A DNA stretch of 64,000 nucleotides from Orlajensenia sp037404875 (GCF_037404875.1 NZ_JBBELO010000028.1:1-64000); one strand, 5' to 3'. Counted from the stretch's first letter, positions 1-8,680 are shown. The notes: generated by a model not told the origin, from the sequence alone. Numbers and translations: made by a program.

Positions 1-16
1 TGGGTCGTGAGCACTC

Positions 17-285
17 GTTCCCTGAGCCTGTCGAAGGGTCGTAAGCGGGGCTGGGTCGTGAGCACCCGTTCCCTGAGCTTGTCGAAGGGTCGTGGGCGGG
101 GCTGGGCCGTGGGCACTCGTTCCCTGAGCCTGTCGAAGGGTCGTAAGCGGGGCTGGGTGGTGAGCGCTCGTTCCCTGAGCTTGTCGAAGGGTCGCTTCCG
201 CGCGCACGTCGCGATGCTTCGACAAGCTCAGCGAACAATGGGGCTGGGTCGTGCGTGCCCGTTCCCTGAGCTTGTCGAAGGGCCG
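17..285. repeat. array of short palindromic repeats (family R1)
   Basis: Five direct copies of TTCCCTGAGCYTGTCGAAGG begin near 18, 68, 119, 170 and 261, with one inverted copy (CTTCGACAAGCTCAGCG) near 217. The spacing of the first four is 50-51 bases, and the spacers share a GGGCTGGGTCGTGAGC-like text, so larger units have been duplicated in tandem. The same element recurs in five intergenic arrays in the window and twice inside dnaX. No protein is plausible here; the open frames merely read through the repeat. Confidence 0.9.
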
Positions 286-330
286 CGAGGGAACCCGGCT
301 CGCGAGCGCCTCCAAATCCCACAACAACCC

Positions 331-359
331 TTGTACAACGACTCTTGTGCAATTAGGCT
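331..359 (+). promoter_or_regulatory. candidate ArsR operator and -10 box
   Basis: Two perfect 8-base palindromes of the form TTGTRCAA lie at 331-338 and 345-352, fourteen bases apart, immediately followed by a TAGGCT hexamer (354-359) whose last base is six bases before the ATG at 366. The arrangement fits autorepression by the ArsR-type product of the next gene together with a leaderless transcript. The operator role is inference. Confidence 0.55.
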
Positions 360-365
360 CGATCC

Positions 366-938
366 ATGGCCGAGCCCGACCGATCCATCACCGTCAACGA
401 CCCGACGTCGATGCGCGCGCTCGCGCATCCGCTGCGGCTGAAGCTTCTCGGCATCCTGCGCGTCGAGGGTCCGCGATCGGTCGGGCAGCTGGCGGATGCC
501 GTCGACGAGGCACCCGGGTCCATCAGCTATCACCTGGGCACGCTTGCCAAGTCGGGCTTCGTCGTCGAGGCGCCCGAGCTGGCCCGCGACGGCCGCGAGC
601 GCTGGTGGCGGGCGGCCCACCAGCTCACGGAGTCGCATCCGGCACAACTGCGTGAGGACCCTCAGACCTTCGGGGCCTACCAGGCGATGCGCCGCGCAAT
701 CCTGGCGACCTACCTCGCCGAGCAACTGGCCGCCCTCGACGCCGAGGCCGGCCTCGAGAGACCTTGGCTCGAGGCCTCGACGAGCGGGGACTCCATCGGC
801 CACCTCACGCTCGAACAGTTCCGCGAGTTCACCGACGAACTCAACGCCCTCAATGCGCGTTGGAGCGAGATCGGGCGGCACGAGGGCGCCGGCACGACCC
901 CCATCCACTTCATCTACAGCGCGTTCGTTCGCCCATGA
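366..938 (+). CDS. ArsR/SmtB-type winged-helix transcriptional regulator
   Basis: A 190-residue protein. Residues about 18-66 form the winged helix-turn-helix, with ALAHPLRLKLLGIL followed by a recognition-helix region SISYHLGTLAKSGFV, typical of the ArsR branch that also contains a long C-terminal region. The remaining ~110 residues are helical and acidic and carry no cysteine metal site, so a metal ligand is unlikely; it probably senses an organic compound or stress. The stop codon overlaps the ATG of the MFS gene (ATGA), so the two are translationally coupled, and the regulator most likely controls that exporter and itself through the TTGTRCAA pair upstream. Start chosen because of the -10 box just upstream. 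Confidence 0.88.
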   Translation: MAEPDRSITVNDPTSMRALAHPLRLKLLGILRVEGPRSVGQLADAVDEAPGSISYHLGTLAKSGFVVEAPELARDGRERWWRAAHQLTESHPAQLREDPQTFGAYQAMRRAILATYLAEQLAALDAEAGLERPWLEASTSGDSIGHLTLEQFREFTDELNALNARWSEIGRHEGAGTTPIHFIYSAFVRP

Positions 939-2272
939 CCGCCCCGCGGCAGACCGAGCGCACCGGGACGACACCGACGACGGATGCCGCCGGGCCGAAC
1001 CCCGCATCCGCCGCCGACGACATCGACGACACCGACGAGCCGCGGCGCCGTGCCCCGCTCGCCGGCCTGCTCACCGCACAACTCGTGTCCCGCGCCGGCA
1101 ACGCCGTCACGGCCATCGCGGTGCCGCTGTACGCGCTGCAGAGCACCGGGTCCCCCCTCGCCACCGGAGTGGCCGGCGTGTTCGCGACCGTGCCGATCAT
1201 CATCGGCGGCACCTTCGGAACGGTGCTCGTGGATCGCTTCGGCTATCGGACCTCGAGCATCGTCGCCGACGTGGCGAGCGGCGTGACCGTGCTGGCGATT
1301 CCCATCTTGGCCGCCACGGTCGGCCTGCCCTTCTGGGCCCTGCTGGCCCTGGTCTTCGTGAGCGGAGTACTCGACACCCCCGGCGACACGGCCAAGTCGG
1401 TGCTGCTGCCGAGCCTCGCTCGACTGGCCCGGATGCCGCTGCCTCGGGCAGCAGGAATCCAGTCGGCGGTGGAACGCAGCGCCACACTCGTCGGCGCCGC
1501 GATCGCCGGTCTGCTCGTGGCCACCATCGGCTCGCTGCAGGCACTGCTCGTGGATGCCGCGAGCTTCGCCGTCGCCGCGCTGCTCATCGCCCTGCTCGCG
1601 CCCCGGCGCATCCGTGCCGCGCACGACGACGTCGACGAGTCCGCTGCCGTCGCCCCCGCCGGCTACCTGCACGGTCTGGCGGAAGGCCTGCGGTTCCTGT
1701 GGTGCACGCCTCTTCTGCGCGGTGTCGTGCTGCTGGTCACGCTCACGAACGCGATCGACGCCGCCGGCATGACGGTGCTGAAGCCCCTCTACGCCACGCA
1801 GGCGCTGCACGCGCCGGCCGCTCTCGGCGCGATGGTGGGCTGCTTCGCCGCGGGGGCGCTCACCGGCTCGCTGCTGTTCGCCACCATCGGCAGCCGTCTG
1901 GCCGGGCGCGCCCTCTTCGTCGGCTGCTTTGTGGTCGCGGGAGTGCTTCCGTACACCGCCATGGCGATCGGACTGCCCCTGCCCGCACTCCTGGTCGTGC
2001 TGCTGGCTTCCGGTCTCGCCGCGGGTTCGATCAACCCGATGATCTCGACCGTGATGTTCGGCCTCGTTCCCGAGGGCATCCGGGCGCGCGTCTTCGGCGT
2101 CACGCTCGCGGGAGCCTCGGCCTCGATGCCGCTCGGCGCGCTGGCCGCGGGCCTGGGCGTCGAGGCATTCGGACTGCACGGGGTGCTCATCGCCTGCGCC
2201 GTTCTCTACGCGGTGCTCACGCTGGCGCCGTTGTTCGCACCGAGCTTTCGGCAACTCGGCGACGCCCGCTGA
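935..2272 (+). CDS. MFS transporter, probable drug exporter
   Basis: 445 residues starting at an ATG that overlaps the preceding stop by four bases. After a hydrophilic, Asp/Thr/Pro-rich N-terminus of about 45 residues there are some twelve hydrophobic segments (for example near LVSRAGNAVTAIAVPLYAL and LLALVFVSGVLDTPGDTAKS), matching the MFS_3/enterobactin-exporter-like branch of the major facilitator superfamily. The pairing with an ArsR-type repressor is a common arrangement for inducible efflux pumps. The substrate cannot be read from the sequence. An upstream in-frame start at 764 was rejected because it lies inside the regulator gene and would have no advantage over the ATGA junction. 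Confidence 0.88.
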   Translation: MTAPRQTERTGTTPTTDAAGPNPASAADDIDDTDEPRRRAPLAGLLTAQLVSRAGNAVTAIAVPLYALQSTGSPLATGVAGVFATVPIIIGGTFGTVLVDRFGYRTSSIVADVASGVTVLAIPILAATVGLPFWALLALVFVSGVLDTPGDTAKSVLLPSLARLARMPLPRAAGIQSAVERSATLVGAAIAGLLVATIGSLQALLVDAASFAVAALLIALLAPRRIRAAHDDVDESAAVAPAGYLHGLAEGLRFLWCTPLLRGVVLLVTLTNAIDAAGMTVLKPLYATQALHAPAALGAMVGCFAAGALTGSLLFATIGSRLAGRALFVGCFVVAGVLPYTAMAIGLPLPALLVVLLASGLAAGSINPMISTVMFGLVPEGIRARVFGVTLAGASASMPLGALAAGLGVEAFGLHGVLIACAVLYAVLTLAPLFAPSFRQLGDAR

Positions 2273-2335
2273 GCGCCCGCTGAGGGCGCCCTCCACCGGG
2301 CATCCCGCGCCGCCGATGGTGTCGTCGGCGCACAT

Positions 2336-2341
2336 TACGAT
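2336..2341 (+). promoter_or_regulatory. -10 box of dnaX, leaderless type
   Basis: TACGAT lies with its last base six bases before the GTG at 2348. There is no convincing Shine-Dalgarno sequence between it and the start, so the transcript probably begins at or next to the GTG. Confidence 0.45.
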
Positions 2342-2347
2342 TGACCC

Positions 2348-4942
2348 GTGGTCACCGCCCTGTATCGCCGCTATCGGCCCGAGACGTTCTCCGAGATGAT
2401 CGGGCAGTCCCAGGTGACCGATCCGCTCATGACCGCACTGCGCGCCGACCGAGTGAACCACGCCTATCTCTTCAGTGGTCCCCGCGGATGCGGCAAGACG
2501 ACGTCCGCCCGCATCCTCGCCCGCTGCCTGAACTGTGCCGAGGGCCCCACCGACACCCCCTGCGGAAAGTGCGACAGCTGCGTCGAGCTCAGCCGCGCCG
2601 GCGGAGGATCGCTCGACGTCGTCGAGATCGACGCGGCCAGCCACAACGGCGTCGACGACGCCCGCGACCTGCGCGAGCGCGCCATCTTCGCGCCGGCTCG
2701 CGATCGCTACAAGATCTTCATCCTCGACGAGGCGCACATGGTCACGCCGCAGGGCTTCAACGCCCTGCTCAAGCTCGTCGAAGAGCCGCCCGAGCACGTC
2801 AAGTTCATCTTCGCCACCACCGAGCCCGAGAAGGTGCTCGGCACCATCCGCTCCCGCACGCACCACTACCCGTTCCGGCTCGTGCCTCCGGCCCAGATGC
2901 TCGAGTACGTGCAGCAGCTCTGCGACACCGAGGGCGTCACCGTGGCGCCCGGAGTGCTGCCGCTCGTCGTGCGCGCCGGCGGTGGCTCGCCCCGTGACAC
3001 CCTCAGCCTGCTCGACCAGCTTATGGCGGGGTCCGAGGATGCGACCGTCGACTACGAGCGCGCCGTCGCGCTGCTCGGGTACACGCACGGCGCCCTGCTC
3101 GACGAGGTCATCGACGCCATCGCCGCGCGGGATGCCGCCGGCGCCTTCGCGGGAGTCGACCGCGTCATACAGACCGGTCAAGACCCGCGGCGTTTCGTCG
3201 AAGACCTGCTCGAACGGCTGCGCGACCTCATCATCGTCGCTGCGACCAGCCTCAAGGGTGCCTCCGCCGTGCTGCGCGGGGTGCCGCAGGACGACCTCGA
3301 GCGCATGGCGCAGCAGGCAGCCCGCTTCGGCCAGGCCGAGCTGAGTCGCACCGCCGACATCGTCAACACCGCCCTCACCGAGATGACCGGTGCCACATCG
3401 CCGCGCCTGCACCTCGAACTGCTGGTCGCCCGCGCGCTGGTTCCCTCCAGCGACGAGACCGAGCGCGGCGCTCTTGCCCGCGTCGAGCGGCTGGAGCGCC
3501 GCATCGGGGTGTCGGATGCCCCGGCGTCGGGAAGCGAGCCGGCTGCCGGTTCCCTTCGACAGGCTCAGGGAACGAGCTCTCAGGGAACGGCGTCTCAGGC
3601 GACGGCAGGGGTTGTCGCTGAGCCCTCGGGAAACCCAGGGAGGCAGCCCTCGGCTGGGACGGTCTCGTCGATGGCCGGGCCCGGAGAGGCTGCTGGTTCC
3701 CTTCGACAGGCTCAGGGAACGGGGGCGCAGAAAGCCGCTTCGGGCGCTCAGGGAACGGGCTCTCAGGAACCCGCTTCGGGCGCTCAGGGCACGGCCGCTG
3801 CCGAATCGGTCGCGCCGCCGCCCGCGCCCGTCGGACCGGTGACGCTGCAGCAGGTGAAGGATGCCTGGCCCGAGGTTCTCGAGGTCGTCAAGGCCGAGCG
3901 TATGAACGCCTGGATGGTCGTCTTCACCGCCCAGGTGCGCGAGCTGCGCGACGACGACCTCCTCGTACTGGCCTTCCCGAGCCAGAAAGACGTCGCCGAT
4001 CTCAAGCAGGCGGCGGCACCCGGACAGGGCGTCGGCGACATCCTCAAGCGGGCCGTGAACAGCGTGCTGGGCTTCACGCCCAAGCTCATCGCTCGAGTCG
4101 AAGGACCGCAGCGCTCCGACGAGCCCGGTGCGCCGACGGATGCGGGCACGCCCTCATCCGGTGCGGCGAGTGGGCCGGCTGCCGCGGCGAAGACCTCGGC
4201 AGCCACGGCGCCGGCAGCTAAGGGTTCCGCAGCCCAGGGTTCGGCAGCAAAGGGTTCGGCAGCAAAGGGCTCGGCCGCCCCGGCGCCGACCGGAGCGGCT
4301 GCGGCAGCGCCGGCTCCCGCCGGCTCCGCGGCGCGCTCGCGCACCGCCCTGGCTGAGAGCAAGGCGCCGGCGGCGTCGCGTGCAGCGGCCTCCGGCGCAG
4401 CAGCAGCGAGCGACGAGGTCTACGACGGCTGGGCGACCATCACCATTCCGGGGTCGGGCGGTGCCCCCGACGCCGGTGCGGCCTCGGTCGCCACCTCGAC
4501 CATCGCCCCGCCGACGGCCGCGGCGCAGCAGAGCGCCCCGCCTGCGGCGCCGATCGCGCCCACGGCCAGCGCGCCGAGCGCACCCGCGGCCAGCGCGCCG
4601 AGCGCTCCCGCACCATCCGTGCCGACCGATGACGACGTGCCGTTCGACGACGACGAGCCTCCCTTCGACCCGTACTACGAATCGGGCATCCCCGAAGATC
4701 CCCAGGCCGCCGCTCGTTCCGCAGCTCCGGCACCGACGCAGCAACCCGCCTCGGCTTCTGCGGCACCCTCGGCGACCGCCCAGACGAGCGCGCCGGCACG
4801 CCGTCAGCCGAACGCCCGCCGCGGCACCCAACCGGCGGCATCCGGTCCCCAGCGCTACGGGGAGTCGGTCGTGCGCGAGGTGCTCGGCGCGACGTTCCTC
4901 GAGGAACAGCCGCACACGCCCAACGTGGGCTTCCGGGGCTAG
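2348..4942 (+). CDS. dnaX: DNA polymerase III subunit gamma/tau
   Basis: 864 residues, the clamp-loader ATPase of the replicase. The AAA+ core is clear: N-terminal ALYRRYRPETFSEMIGQ, Walker A GPRGCGKTT near residue 44, the four-cysteine zinc module CLNCAEGPTDTPCGKCDSC around residues 60-78, and the Walker B region LDEAHM near 127. Domains II-III follow to about residue 370. The rest is a very long Ala/Pro/Ser-rich linker, with a conserved-looking island at about 495-585 (VTLQQVKDAWPEVLEVVK), the tau-type polymerase-binding domain, and a short conserved C-terminus ending near PNVGFRG. Two copies of the genome-wide palindromic repeat are embedded in the linker coding sequence, giving SLRQAQGT twice. 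GTG start; recR follows after six bases. Confidence 0.97.
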   Translation: MVTALYRRYRPETFSEMIGQSQVTDPLMTALRADRVNHAYLFSGPRGCGKTTSARILARCLNCAEGPTDTPCGKCDSCVELSRAGGGSLDVVEIDAASHNGVDDARDLRERAIFAPARDRYKIFILDEAHMVTPQGFNALLKLVEEPPEHVKFIFATTEPEKVLGTIRSRTHHYPFRLVPPAQMLEYVQQLCDTEGVTVAPGVLPLVVRAGGGSPRDTLSLLDQLMAGSEDATVDYERAVALLGYTHGALLDEVIDAIAARDAAGAFAGVDRVIQTGQDPRRFVEDLLERLRDLIIVAATSLKGASAVLRGVPQDDLERMAQQAARFGQAELSRTADIVNTALTEMTGATSPRLHLELLVARALVPSSDETERGALARVERLERRIGVSDAPASGSEPAAGSLRQAQGTSSQGTASQATAGVVAEPSGNPGRQPSAGTVSSMAGPGEAAGSLRQAQGTGAQKAASGAQGTGSQEPASGAQGTAAAESVAPPPAPVGPVTLQQVKDAWPEVLEVVKAERMNAWMVVFTAQVRELRDDDLLVLAFPSQKDVADLKQAAAPGQGVGDILKRAVNSVLGFTPKLIARVEGPQRSDEPGAPTDAGTPSSGAASGPAAAAKTSAATAPAAKGSAAQGSAAKGSAAKGSAAPAPTGAAAAAPAPAGSAARSRTALAESKAPAASRAAASGAAAASDEVYDGWATITIPGSGGAPDAGAASVATSTIAPPTAAAQQSAPPAAPIAPTASAPSAPAASAPSAPAPSVPTDDDVPFDDDEPPFDPYYESGIPEDPQAAARSAAPAPTQQPASASAAPSATAQTSAPARRQPNARRGTQPAASGPQRYGESVVREVLGATFLEEQPHTPNVGFRG
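3548..3574 (+). repeat. palindromic repeat R1 inside dnaX, copy 1
   Basis: GGTTCCCTTCGACAGG followed directly by CTCAGGGAACG, a full hairpin copy of the intergenic repeat family, read in frame as GSLRQAQGT. It is followed by decayed half-copies (CTCAGGGAACGG) that extend the low-complexity linker. Confidence 0.9.
3695..3721 (+). repeat. palindromic repeat R1 inside dnaX, copy 2
   Basis: A second copy of the same hairpin in the same orientation and same reading frame, about 147 bases after the first, again encoding GSLRQAQGT. More degenerate CTCAGGGAACG pieces follow at 3749 and beyond. Confidence 0.9.
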
Positions 4943-4948
4943 CGGCGC

Positions 4949-5545
4949 ATGTACGAGGGAATCGTTCAAGACCTCATCGACGAACTGGGCCGCCTGCCGG
5001 GCATCGGTCCCAAGTCCGCCCAGCGCATCGCGTTCCACATCCTGCAGACCCAGTCCTTCGACGTGACGCACCTCGCCGAGATTCTCACCACCGTGCGCGA
5101 GCGGGTGAAGTTCTGCGCCATCTGCGGCAACATCTCGGAGCAGGAGACCTGCGTCGTCTGCCGCGATCCGCGCCGCGACCCGTCGCTCATCTGCGTCGTG
5201 GAAGAAGCGAAAGACGTGGTCGCCATCGAGCGCACCCGCGAGTTCCGCGGCCTCTACCACGTGCTCGGCGGAGCCATCTCGCCCATCGACGGCATCGGCC
5301 CCGACGACCTCAGCATCCGCCAGCTCATGCAGCGGCTCGCCGACGGCACCGTCCAGGAGGTCATCATCGCGACCGACCCCAACCTCGAGGGCGAGGCGAC
5401 GGCGACCTACCTCTCGCGCCTGCTGACCACCATGGAGATCCGGGTGACGCGGCTCGCGTCCGGCCTGCCCGTTGGCGGCGACCTCGAGTACGCCGACGAG
5501 GTCACGCTCGGTCGAGCCTTCGAAGGCCGCCGCATCGTCAGCTGA
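4949..5545 (+). CDS. recR: recombination mediator protein RecR
   Basis: 198 residues, the normal length for the family. Helix-hairpin-helix at about 8-30 (LGRLPGIGPKSAQRIAF), a C4 zinc finger with Cys56, Cys59, Cys68 and Cys71, then a Toprim domain at about 80-175 containing CVVEEAKDVVAIE. RecR acts with RecO and RecF in loading RecA onto gapped DNA. It lies six bases after dnaX, almost certainly in one transcript; the ybaB/ebfC gene that often separates the two is absent. Confidence 0.97.
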   Translation: MYEGIVQDLIDELGRLPGIGPKSAQRIAFHILQTQSFDVTHLAEILTTVRERVKFCAICGNISEQETCVVCRDPRRDPSLICVVEEAKDVVAIERTREFRGLYHVLGGAISPIDGIGPDDLSIRQLMQRLADGTVQEVIIATDPNLEGEATATYLSRLLTTMEIRVTRLASGLPVGGDLEYADEVTLGRAFEGRRIVS

Positions 5546-5586
5546 GCGGATGCCGAACCGTTCTGCAAGCGCCACGCCGGCTCTGC

Positions 5587-6078
5587 TCAGCGCAGCACTT
5601 CGACGAGCACGACCCAGGCGATGATGACGGCGGACGCGACGGCGACGATGCTGCCGACACCGATCACCACGAGTCCGGCGCGATTGCCTGCCAGAGCGAG
5701 CACGCTGCCCACGCTGTAGGCGACCGGCGCTGCGACGCCCAAGACGATCTTCGCGGTCCGGGCGCCGCGTGGCTGTTCCCGGTTGCCGCTGATCGCCCGA
5801 ATGGCGAAGGCCTCGATCACCCAGACGAACGCCGTGGCGGCGAGCACCTCCCAGCCGAGCGCCCACACCGGGTTGTCCGGAATCAGGCCGAGCATCGAGG
5901 CCGTGATGGCGAGAACGAGAGCCGCGATCGTCGCCCCCGAGCGCGTGGCCAACTGCGGCGACTTCAGGACATCGGCGATGTTGACCGACATGGCGACGAT
6001 GATGAGTCCGGCAAGCGCGGCACTGGCGCCCGCCATGGCCACGTTGAAGTCCGACCAGCTCGCCAGGGCGCTCTCCAT
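5587..6078 (-). CDS. small integral membrane protein, unknown function
   Basis: 163 residues read leftwards from an ATG at 6076-6078. Four hydrophobic stretches can be seen: about 14-34 (VAMAGASAALAGLIIVAMSV), 47-65, 72-92 and two near the C-terminus (108-160). No catalytic motif is visible and I do not recognise a family beyond that of small actinobacterial membrane proteins. The gene is convergent with recR and divergent from the P-type ATPase, with no obvious operon partner. Longer in-frame extensions beyond 6078 would run antisense through the ATPase gene and were rejected. Confidence 0.72.
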   Translation of the reverse strand: MESALASWSDFNVAMAGASAALAGLIIVAMSVNIADVLKSPQLATRSGATIAALVLAITASMLGLIPDNPVWALGWEVLAATAFVWVIEAFAIRAISGNREQPRGARTAKIVLGVAAPVAYSVGSVLALAGNRAGLVVIGVGSIVAVASAVIIAWVVLVEVLR

Positions 6079-6181
6079 GCGCGGCAGCCTACCGCCGCCC
6101 TCCGCCGGGCGCTCTGTCGCTGACAGGGGCGATGCGCTACGTTGAGCGGAAAGTCCGCCGCCAGCGACAGCTTGGGGAAGC

Positions 6182-8584
6182 ATGATCGAGACGGTCATCG
6201 GCGAGCAGGGGCTCACGAGCGCCGAGGTCGCCGACCGTACGCGCCGCGGCCTCGTGAACGCGATCGACGACAGCTCCAGCCGCAGCATCTGGAGCATCGT
6301 GCGCGCGAACGTGCTCACCCTCTTCAACGGCATCGTGCTGGTCGCCTTCGGGCTGCTGCTCGTCCTCGGGCGCTGGCAGGATGCCCTGTTCGGCCTGACC
6401 GCGATCGCCAACGCCGTCATCGGCGTCACCCAGGAGTATCGGGCGAAGCGTGCCCTCGACCAGCTGGCACTGCTGCACGCGCCCAAGGCGCGGGTGGAGC
6501 GCGACGGCGTCGAGCAGCTCATCGCCGTGCGCGAGGTCGTGATGGGCGACCTGCTTGTGCTCGTCGCCGGCGACCAGGTGACGGCCGACGGCGTCGTGCT
6601 GAGTTCTCGCCGCCTCGAGATCGACGAGTCCCTGCTCACGGGCGAGGCCGATCCGGTCGACAAGTCGCCGGGCACCGAGGTGCTCTCGGGCTCGATTGTC
6701 GTCGGCGGAGAGGGCCGAGCCCGCGTCACGCGTGTCGGTGCGGACTCCTTCGCCAACCGCCTGACGAGCGAGGCCCGCCGGTTCTCGTTGGTCTCGAGCG
6801 AACTGCGCACGTCGGTCAACCGCATCCTGCGCTGGATCACCTGGGCCATCTTCCCGATCATGCTGCTCGTGGTGAACTCGCAGATGCAGGTGCACGGCGG
6901 GTGGCAGGCGGCCATCGAATCGGGCGAGTGGCGCGAGGCCGCGGTCGGCGCGATCGCGGCGGTCATCGCCATGATCCCGCTCGGTCTCGTGCTTCTGACG
7001 AGCATTGCGTTCGCCGTCGGGGCGGTGAAACTCGCCCGCCGGCAGGTGCTCGTGCAGGAGCTTCCGGCGGTGGAGGGCCTCGCGCGGGTCGACGTCATCT
7101 GCCTCGACAAGACGGGAACCCTCACCGACGGCGAGATCATGTTCGATCGGGTGCACAGCGTCACGGACGAGCCGCAGCAGGGATGGGAAGCGGTGCTCGC
7201 GTGGAGCGGGAACGACCCGCGCGCCAACTCGACGGCCCGGTGCCTGACCTCGGCCTTCTCCGACGCGCATCCGGTCGACCCGGTGCACCAGATCGAGTTC
7301 TCGTCGGCGCGCAAGTGGAGCGCGGTCGCCTTCGCCACCGACAGTGGGCGCGCCGGCACGTGGGTGCTCGGTGCGCCCGAGATGGTTCTTCGCAAGGCCG
7401 AGAACCCAGAGATCCTCTCCACGGCACGCGATCTCGCGTCCACCGGCCGGCGAACGCTCGTGCTCGCGCACGCCTCCGAAACGCTCAGCGACGGCGACGT
7501 GGCCGAGGCGGTTCTGCCCGGCGCCCTGCGGCCGGTCGTGCTGCTCACCTTCCGCGAGAACCTGCGACCGGATGCCGCGCAGACGCTCGCCTACTTCGCC
7601 AAGCAGGGCGTCGGCATCCGCATCATCTCCGGCGACAATCCGCTCACGGTGGCGGCTGTCGCCCGGGATGCGGGTGTGGAGGTCGGCGCGGGCTATGACG
7701 CCCGGCGGCTCCCGACCGACATCGAGCAGATGGCCGACGTGCTCGAGACCGAGCACGTGCTCGGGCGCGTGACGCCCGGCCAGAAGAAGGGCATCGTCGA
7801 GGCACTGCAGCGTCGCGGCCACGTCGTCGCCATGACGGGCGACGGAGTGAACGACGCCCTCGCGATCAAGACGGCCGACATGGGCATCGCGATGGAGTCG
7901 GGCTCGGCGGCGACGAAGGCCGTCAGTCGCATCGTGCTTCTCGACGGAAAGTTCTCGCACCTTCCGGGCGTGGTCGATGAGGGCCGCCAGGTGATCGCCA
8001 ACATCGAGCGGGTCTCGATGCTCTTCCTCACCAAGACCGCCTACGCCATCACGCTCTCCGTGCTGTTCGGCGTGCTGCTCTGGGGCTTCCCGTTCCTTCC
8101 CCGCCAGCTCTCGATGACGGACGGGCTCACCATCGGCATTCCGGCCTTCTTCCTCGCTCTCATGCCCAACGCGCGGCGCTACCTGCCCGGCTTCCTGCGC
8201 CGGTCGCTGTCCTTCGCCATTCCGGCGGGCCTCATCGTGGCTCTCGCGCTCGTGGTGATCAACGGCTTCGCGCGCTCCCTCGACACGGACCCGGCCGAAT
8301 ACCGCACCGCATCCACCATCGCCCTGGCGGTCATCGGGTTGTGGGTGCTCATGGTGCTCTCGCGCCCGTTCACCATCTGGAAGGCGCTCATCGTCGCGGC
8401 AATGTACGTCGGACTCGTGCTCGCCTTCGTCATTCCGCTCACCCGTGACTTCTTCGTGCTGGTGCTGCCCCAACCGCAGCTGCTCACGGTCACGCTCGTG
8501 ACCGCGGTCATCGGATCCGTGCTCGTCGAAGTGCTCCGGTTCATCCAGGTGCGGTGGATGCGCCGGGCCGGCCTGGCCGAATAG
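6182..8584 (+). CDS. P-type ATPase, CtpE-like cation pump
   Basis: 800 residues. The actuator motif LLTGEADPVD is near residue 157, the phosphorylated aspartate is Asp309 in DKTGT, and the hinge TGDGVND is near 552-558; about ten membrane segments surround them. The stretch VLVQELPAVEGLARVDVICLDKTGT and overall length match the CtpE branch of mycobacterial and related P-type ATPases, which is linked to calcium transport. In membrane segment 4 the usual PEGL ligand motif reads IPLGL, so the acidic residue that normally contacts the cation is missing. ATG start preceded by GGGGAA; a TACGTT -10-like hexamer sits at 6132-6137. Followed by a strong hairpin terminator. Ion specificity is uncertain. 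Confidence 0.88.
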   Translation: MIETVIGEQGLTSAEVADRTRRGLVNAIDDSSSRSIWSIVRANVLTLFNGIVLVAFGLLLVLGRWQDALFGLTAIANAVIGVTQEYRAKRALDQLALLHAPKARVERDGVEQLIAVREVVMGDLLVLVAGDQVTADGVVLSSRRLEIDESLLTGEADPVDKSPGTEVLSGSIVVGGEGRARVTRVGADSFANRLTSEARRFSLVSSELRTSVNRILRWITWAIFPIMLLVVNSQMQVHGGWQAAIESGEWREAAVGAIAAVIAMIPLGLVLLTSIAFAVGAVKLARRQVLVQELPAVEGLARVDVICLDKTGTLTDGEIMFDRVHSVTDEPQQGWEAVLAWSGNDPRANSTARCLTSAFSDAHPVDPVHQIEFSSARKWSAVAFATDSGRAGTWVLGAPEMVLRKAENPEILSTARDLASTGRRTLVLAHASETLSDGDVAEAVLPGALRPVVLLTFRENLRPDAAQTLAYFAKQGVGIRIISGDNPLTVAAVARDAGVEVGAGYDARRLPTDIEQMADVLETEHVLGRVTPGQKKGIVEALQRRGHVVAMTGDGVNDALAIKTADMGIAMESGSAATKAVSRIVLLDGKFSHLPGVVDEGRQVIANIERVSMLFLTKTAYAITLSVLFGVLLWGFPFLPRQLSMTDGLTIGIPAFFLALMPNARRYLPGFLRRSLSFAIPAGLIVALALVVINGFARSLDTDPAEYRTASTIALAVIGLWVLMVLSRPFTIWKALIVAAMYVGLVLAFVIPLTRDFFVLVLPQPQLLTVTLVTAVIGSVLVEVLRFIQVRWMRRAGLAE

Positions 8585-8613
8585 CGTCGCCTGCCATACG
8601 GCGGAGGATCGAT

Positions 8614-8645
8614 GCTCGGGCGGATGCCGCTGCATCCGCCCGAGC
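8614..8645 (+). terminator. 14-bp stem, tetraloop terminator after the ATPase
   Basis: Perfect inverted repeat GCTCGGGCGGATGC (8614-8627) and its complement (8632-8645) around the loop CGCT. There is no long T tract, as is usual in this group. It probably ends the P-type ATPase transcript. Confidence 0.8.
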
Positions 8646-8680
8646 GTGCAACCACCGCCCAATCGCCGGCCGCAACGACG

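Noticed and set aside
1..292. CRISPR-like direct repeats with spacers (also 43317-43527 and 49121-49470)
   Set aside because: The repeat is a short palindrome with inverse copies, the spacers are repeated rather than unique, and no cas gene is present.
2273..2347. SRP RNA (ffs) gene in front of dnaX, a common actinobacterial arrangement
   Set aside because: Only 75 bases are available and no tetraloop hairpin or conserved Alu/S-domain sequence is visible.
914..3412. An open frame of more than 800 codons on the minus strand across the MFS and dnaX genes
   Set aside because: High-GC antisense frames are often open; composition is Arg/Gly/Ala/Asp-rich without family motifs, while the plus strand encodes a clear transporter and clamp-loader subunit.
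6137..8662. An 841-codon antisense frame opposite the P-type ATPase
   Set aside because: It is rich in His, Glu, Asp, Arg and Gly in random order, with no domain; the ATPase on the plus strand has all catalytic motifs.
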